The notes under the pieces are model-generated. The model was not told the origin of the DNA, searched no databases, and worked only from the letters and a program-made list of their open reading frames with translations. Shown here in pieces: positions 59,945 to 64,000 of a stretch of 64,000 bases of DNA (the first letter of the stretch is position 1; each line of letters begins with the position of its first letter). This DNA comes from G963422705 sp963422705. Lineage in GTDB: Bacteria > Poribacteria > WGA-4E > WGA-3G. The stretch covers positions 1,302,001 through 1,366,000 of the forward strand of contig OY730443.1 of assembly GCA_963422705.1 (NCBI GenBank). Reading direction: 5' to 3'. The translations under genes were made by a program, and so were the position numbers.

Positions 59945-60802
59945 TCAAGCTGACTCTAAAACGGGTATTACATCACGTTCCACTTCATGGACTTTATCAG
60001 GAAAGGTCTTGCCGCGAACCCACATGACGGGTTGCCCTCTACCCACCAATTCGGGGGATTTCCATTCGGCCTGGGCACTGAGGTAATGGGAGACGTAACT
60101 GCGTCGGAATCTCAGACTATGGTTGTCTGTACTCTTATGCAGGAGGTGGCTGTGGAACCAGATTACTGCACCGGGCGGTACTTCTACCGCAAGCCCGTCT
60201 TCGTCGCGGACACCGCGTGCTAGCTTAAATTCACGTTGTTGTGAACCCTCGATGTCATCATGCTGAAAAATATCGTTTTTGTGACTACCGGGGATAACAT
60301 AGAGACATCCGTTATCGCGTGCTGCTGCATCAATCGCGTTCCATGTCCCAACGGTAGTTTCGGTTTTAAACCGGCTCCCGAAGTAGAACTTATCTTGATG
60401 CCAGGGGAAACCGAGTCCGATTTTAGGGGGTTTCCAGATAAACAGATTGTTAATACCGAGAATATCTGGCCCGAGCATGTCAACGACAGGCTCGGTTAAA
60501 CGCGTGTCGCGTACACGGGCGAGAAATTCGGCGCAGTAACAGCTCGGATGATGAATTTTATGCATCGCATAGATACCTGATTGCTCCACCCGTCCATCTC
60601 TGACAAGTGCGTTCTCATCAATGTGTGCGGGCGGAAATGACCGTTTTTTGTCAACAATATCTTCAGCGACTTGGCGCAGGGCATCATTCTCTTCGGCGGT
60701 GAATACGTTCAAACGAACGAGGTAACCCTTCTCGTTCCAATGTGAGAGTTCGTCGGGACTTAGCGCAAAACGCCGCGTTTTGCGCACTGGAGTTGTGTTC
60801 AT
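59945..60802 (-). CDS. Phytanoyl-CoA dioxygenase (PhyH) family protein, second copy
   Basis: 285 residues; same Fe(II)/2-oxoglutarate fold as 58112-58933 but only distantly similar. N-terminal HWNEKGYLVRLNVFTAEENDALRQVAEDI, ligands in FPWHQDKFYFGSR (H-x-D, ~residue 135), DNGCLYVIPGSHKNDIF, and GAVIWFHSHLLHKSTDNHSLRFRRSYVSHYL with the second His and Arg near residue 230. Such enzymes hydroxylate unrelated small substrates, so no specific reaction is claimed. Start ATG 60802. The protein lacks a signal peptide. Confidence 0.9.
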   Translation of the reverse strand: MNTTPVRKTRRFALSPDELSHWNEKGYLVRLNVFTAEENDALRQVAEDIVDKKRSFPPAHIDENALVRDGRVEQSGIYAMHKIHHPSCYCAEFLARVRDTRLTEPVVDMLGPDILGINNLFIWKPPKIGLGFPWHQDKFYFGSRFKTETTVGTWNAIDAAARDNGCLYVIPGSHKNDIFQHDDIEGSQQREFKLARGVRDEDGLAVEVPPGAVIWFHSHLLHKSTDNHSLRFRRSYVSHYLSAQAEWKSPELVGRGQPVMWVRGKTFPDKVHEVERDVIPVLESA

Positions 60803-61366
60803 TAATATCTCCTGTTTATCTGAAATTTTGGGTGAAATAGTGTTTCTGCGTGTGTTGAGAAATTGAAGACTAGCGTCGGTAAGAGACGGTTTAGGAGAAA
60901 AATAAGCGAGTTACGACTTTGGGCGTTAATCTTACTCCATTGCAAATCTCTCCTAATGAAATTCTCGTTTTTTGTGTTCGTGAAAATAACACAATAATCC
61001 TTCACAGGTAAGCCAAAATTCCTTTTTCGCCCTGCGTTTATTCTAACAGATAGCGCGAGGATATTGCAAAGCTTTTTGCTGATAATCACACTTTACGGAT
61101 AACCCCTCAAGACGAATTTATTTCTGATTTCAAAAGGGAACGGTTCTCTGTTTCACGAATTGGTTTGACAAACTCCTTTTTAACGCGTATAATATCTCTA
61201 TTGAATGGTAAACGAAAAAATGAGATGCGCCCGTTGAAATCGTCTGCTGCGTTGCGCTGAATCTGTTTTTACCATGAAATTTAATCACTTCATTCAAATC
61301 CATTACCTCTTGTTCCTATTTCTTTTCATATCGTTGTATCTCGCTTTACAGAAAGAGTCTCAAAAT
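60803..61366. other. Intergenic region with consensus promoter
   Basis: 564 bases between divergent genes. Apart from the promoter at 61165-61193 it is AT-rich with no gene; an upstream extension of the Ldh frame (61274-61366) encodes a hydrophobic stretch not found in the family. Confidence 0.5.
61165..61193 (+). promoter_or_regulatory. Perfect-consensus sigma-70 promoter
   Basis: TTGACA (61165-61170) and TATAAT (61188-61193) are exact consensus hexamers at 17-base spacing. Transcription would start near 61200, giving a leader of ~165 bases before the Ldh-family start codon at 61367. Confidence 0.8.
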
Positions 61367-62344
61367 ATGAATGTGGTTCCAAAAGAATTTATCCGTGTGA
61401 TGCCAGATGCAATCCGGGCATTTATTACTGAAGCTTTCCAGAAGACAGGAACCTCGGCGGAGGACGCCGCGCACATCGCTCACCTGCTAGTTCTCACAGA
61501 TTTGCGCGGTGTGTTCAGTCATGGCACTAGCCAAACGCCGGGATATGTGGGAATGATGCTTGACGGCAAAGTCAACCCACGGCCAAACGTCCGCTGCATC
61601 CATGAATCCCCGACAACAGCAGTCTACGACGGGGATGGCGGGATGGGACATTTTGCCGCGTATCATGCCGCAAAGGCGGCCGTGAAAAAAGCGAAAGAGA
61701 TGGGACTCGGGGCCGCAACGAGCCGGAATCACTTCCATTTTGGGAGTGCGGGTAAGTATTCACGGCTCGCGTCTGAAGCGGATTGCGCCGGGTTTGCTGT
61801 CTCTTGCCACCGGTTTCGACACAGCCCCGCCGGTGTCATTGCAACTGCCACGGGCGCCTCGCCGATGAGTTTTGCGATTCCGGCCGGCAACCAGCCACCT
61901 ATCGTTGTCGATATGGCCACCGGTATTGATACCAATTTGCCATTAGAACAGGCATTTGAACAGTGCCCCGCCGCATTTTTCAAGATGCTAGGGTTGAGTC
62001 ATGTCAGTCATGCCCTTGGCGGATTTATGGCAGGAATCTGGCTATTCGATAAGCCGCCGGAGCCCCCAACAATCTGGGAAGGGGCCAACCAAGGTGCTTT
62101 TATCGCAGCGATTGACATCTCCCGGTTCCGGCCGATTGACGCGTATAAAGCCGAAATCGACAGGCATATCCACGATGCACGACAGATGCAACCGGCACCC
62201 GGTTATGAACAGGCGGAACTACCCGGCGGCTTAGAATGGGAACACGAACAGGAATGGGCCGAAATCGGCATCCCAATTGGAAAAGCACATCAGGAACAGT
62301 TGAAAACGGTTGCTGAACGCTTGGATATTCTGCTACCGTTCTAA
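61367..62344 (+). CDS. Malate/L-lactate dehydrogenase (Ldh/YiaK) family oxidoreductase
   Basis: 325 residues. The family pattern is clear: DLRGVFSHGTSQTPGYVGMMLDGKVNPRPN (~residues 45-74) with the conserved Ser-His-Gly, GDGGMGHFAAYHAAKAAVKKAKEMGLGAATSRNHFHFGSAGKYSRLA (~residues 92-138). Members reduce 2-oxoacids or imines with NAD(P)H (malate, ureidoglycolate, 2,3-diketo-L-gulonate). After PIVVDMATGIDTNL the usual central loop with P-x-T-D-P is missing, so it is shorter than most members and may have changed substrate or lost activity. ATG 61367 is preferred over 61274. Driven by the consensus promoter at 61165. Confidence 0.85.
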   Translation: MNVVPKEFIRVMPDAIRAFITEAFQKTGTSAEDAAHIAHLLVLTDLRGVFSHGTSQTPGYVGMMLDGKVNPRPNVRCIHESPTTAVYDGDGGMGHFAAYHAAKAAVKKAKEMGLGAATSRNHFHFGSAGKYSRLASEADCAGFAVSCHRFRHSPAGVIATATGASPMSFAIPAGNQPPIVVDMATGIDTNLPLEQAFEQCPAAFFKMLGLSHVSHALGGFMAGIWLFDKPPEPPTIWEGANQGAFIAAIDISRFRPIDAYKAEIDRHIHDARQMQPAPGYEQAELPGGLEWEHEQEWAEIGIPIGKAHQEQLKTVAERLDILLPF

Positions 62345-62508
62345 ATGCTCATCTTCTACGGAAATAGCGGACAGAGAATTGGATATCTTCTCGAAATCTC
62401 TCAAAGATAGCACGAAATTCTGAATATTTTTACGTCATATTTTACGATGTCTGTCGTACAATTTGCTCTAAATCAATCAGTTACGTAAACTGACGTTAAA
62501 AAAAAACC

Positions 62509-64000
62509 ATGACACAACCTGATATTATCCAAACCATCCTCAAAGAGAGCAATTACCATCTCGAACTCTTTACAAAGGCCGAAATTCAAGAATTACGCCA
62601 AAAGGTAGAAGGAAACGAGAAGCCTTTTATTTATTGTTCTATTCGCAGAAAGGCTGTCCAACTAAAGCCTGAAGAGGTTGTACGCCAACTTTATATCTCC
62701 CGACTTCTCAAACAGTATCAATATCCCCAAAAGCGGATGAGGCTTGAACACCTCGTCAACTTCGGTAGAGAAAAGAAACGTGCCGACATTGTTATCTTGG
62801 ACAAGGACAGACTAGATACCCCATATATTATCATTGAAGTTAAGAAACCGAAACTTAAAGATGGAAAGGAACAACTCCGTTCCTACTGTAACGCCACCGG
62901 GGCTTCCATCGGCGTATGGACAAATGGACAGCAAATTTCACACTACCACCGCAAAGAACCGAATTACTTTGAGTACATCACCAATATACCTAACGCAAAC
63001 CAAACTTTGGCAGATATTCTTAAGGAACGTTTTACCCTTAAAGAACTTATTCTTAAGGACAAGCTTGCCACCGAACGAAAACCCTTAAAGGAATTATCTT
63101 GGAACTGGAGGATGAAGTCCTCGCCAATGCAGGTGTAGATGTTTTTGAAGAGGTTTTCAAATTCATCTTCACTAAACTCTATGACGAATTCAAAAGCCAG
63201 GGCGACAAAGAATTTATCAATAGGCTCCTGCGAAATGAAATTAATATCGCTATACAAGAAACAGATTCCGCTTATGAGGGTGAGAATCTCGGTTATACGG
63301 CGCTACAGAAAGCTATTGAGAAAATTCCAGACGATTCTTTTCGGCAAATGGAATTTAGAAACACGGGGCAAACGGACAGCGAATTAAAAACAAAGATTCA
63401 GAGGCTATTTGATGCCGCAAAAAACCAGTGGAACGGGGTATTTCCGGAATATTCAACGTTTGAACTTTCGGATAGTCATCTCGCCGTCTGCGTATCCAGT
63501 TTGCAGGATATTAAGTTGTTCAACTCCAATCTGCAGGTTGTGGATGAAGCCTTTGAATATCTCGTTAGCAAATCCACCAAAAGCGAAAAAGGACAATACT
63601 TCACACCGCGACATGTGATTGACATGTGTGTCAAAATGCTCAATCCCAAACGCGGTGAGTATATGATTGATACCGCCTCCGGCAGTTGCGGATTTCCAGT
63701 CCATACCTTTTTTCAAGTTACCGGGGCAACGCTCACTCACGCAGAAATGTCTGAAACTGACAAACAGTATGTACGTGAAAATGTGTTTGGCATTGACTTT
63801 GACGAAAAGACAGTCCGTGTCGCAAGGACACTAAACCTCATCGCAGGCGATGGGGAAGCCAACGTTTTGCACCTCAACACGCTTGACTATAAACGTTGGG
63901 AAGACAATAGTGAAAGAAATAGCAGCTGGATTTGCACTTATGGCGAAGGGTTTGAGCGCCTTAAAAGGTTAAGGCGTGAACAAGATAAAAATAGACGCTT
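62509..64000 (+). pseudogene. Type I restriction-modification fusion (HsdR N-terminal + N6-methylase), frameshifted, 3' end outside window
   Basis: Bases 62509-63098 encode an HsdR-type N-terminal nuclease domain: RLEHLVNFGREKKRADIVIL and YIIIEVKKPKLKDGKEQLRSYC, the D-x-n-E-V-K pattern of a PD-(D/E)XK site (~residues 91-125). One base appears lost near 63096: the expected KELILELEDEV reads KELSWNWRMKS. In the restored frame (63099 onward) the protein continues to an N6-adenine methylase: EKGQYFTPRHVIDMCVKML and DTASGSCGFPVHT (SAM-binding motif I). The window ends before the NPPF catalytic motif. An R-M fusion of this kind has both activities in one polypeptide. A sequencing error would give the same appearance. 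Confidence 0.75.

Overview
The window reads like a chromosome segment of a free-living or host-associated Gram-negative-type bacterium, most likely a member of Candidatus Poribacteria or a close relative. This is inference from gene content, not from a marker gene: phytanoyl-CoA dioxygenase-family proteins, a sulfatase, a Gfo/Idh/MocA oxidoreductase, LamG and CBM9-like exported proteins, a D-threonine aldolase-type enzyme, a FAH-family protein, DUF3500, DUF362 and DUF255 proteins. Housekeeping genes (folD, lexA, uvrB, a PBP1B-type penicillin-binding protein, eight complex I subunits, two tRNAs) show it is chromosomal.

Layout. 1-1413: SDR oxidoreductase (cut by the window edge) and folD. 1668-3199: IS200/IS605-type element with tnpB. 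3335-8000: FIST sensor protein, then an ECF sigma / anti-sigma / TPR lipoprotein-like operon. 8366-15831: DUF3500, exported CBM9-like protein, PQQ-type propeller, hypothetical exported protein, D-threonine aldolase-like enzyme, FAH protein and APS kinase. 16463-24551: metabolic and exported genes, including a live LamG protein and a decayed LamG gene beside it. 24619-25998: second, frameshifted copy of the first IS. 26017-28295: DUF255 protein, tRNA-Glu and tRNA-Gln. 28401-38223: nuoD-H-I-J-K-L-M-N on the minus strand with a recognisable promoter. 38390-38659: tnpB relic. 38660-40106: Zn-ribbon protein and a rhodanese-MoeB fusion interrupted by one in-frame TGA. 40392-43069: gene relics and two paralogous coiled-coil membrane proteins. 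43076-47567: exported PD40 propeller, PHP hydrolase, GT9 glycosyltransferase, HAD hydrolase. 47600-49105: a third, unrelated and decayed tnpB element. 49194-57905: lexA, redoxin, PBP1B, uvrB, lipoprotein, sulfatase. 58112-62344: two PhyH proteins around an ITPase/XTPase, and an Ldh-type dehydrogenase. 62509-64000: frameshifted type I restriction-modification gene running off the window.

The two strongest unusual signals are: (1) moeB carries TGA exactly where the conserved E1-type catalytic cysteine belongs, followed at the right distance by a hairpin that fits the bacterial SECIS pattern, so it is probably a selenoprotein; (2) three exported proteins with unrelated folds, plus the decayed LamG gene, end in the same short tail, V-x-P-x-[DG]-K-L-x-x-x-W-G-x-I-K, which looks like a C-terminal tag of unknown purpose. 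Secondary signals are large insertions in NuoI and NuoL, a tandem repeat that duplicates the -10 region of the nuo promoter, and four tnpB-bearing elements at different stages of decay with no tnpA in the window.
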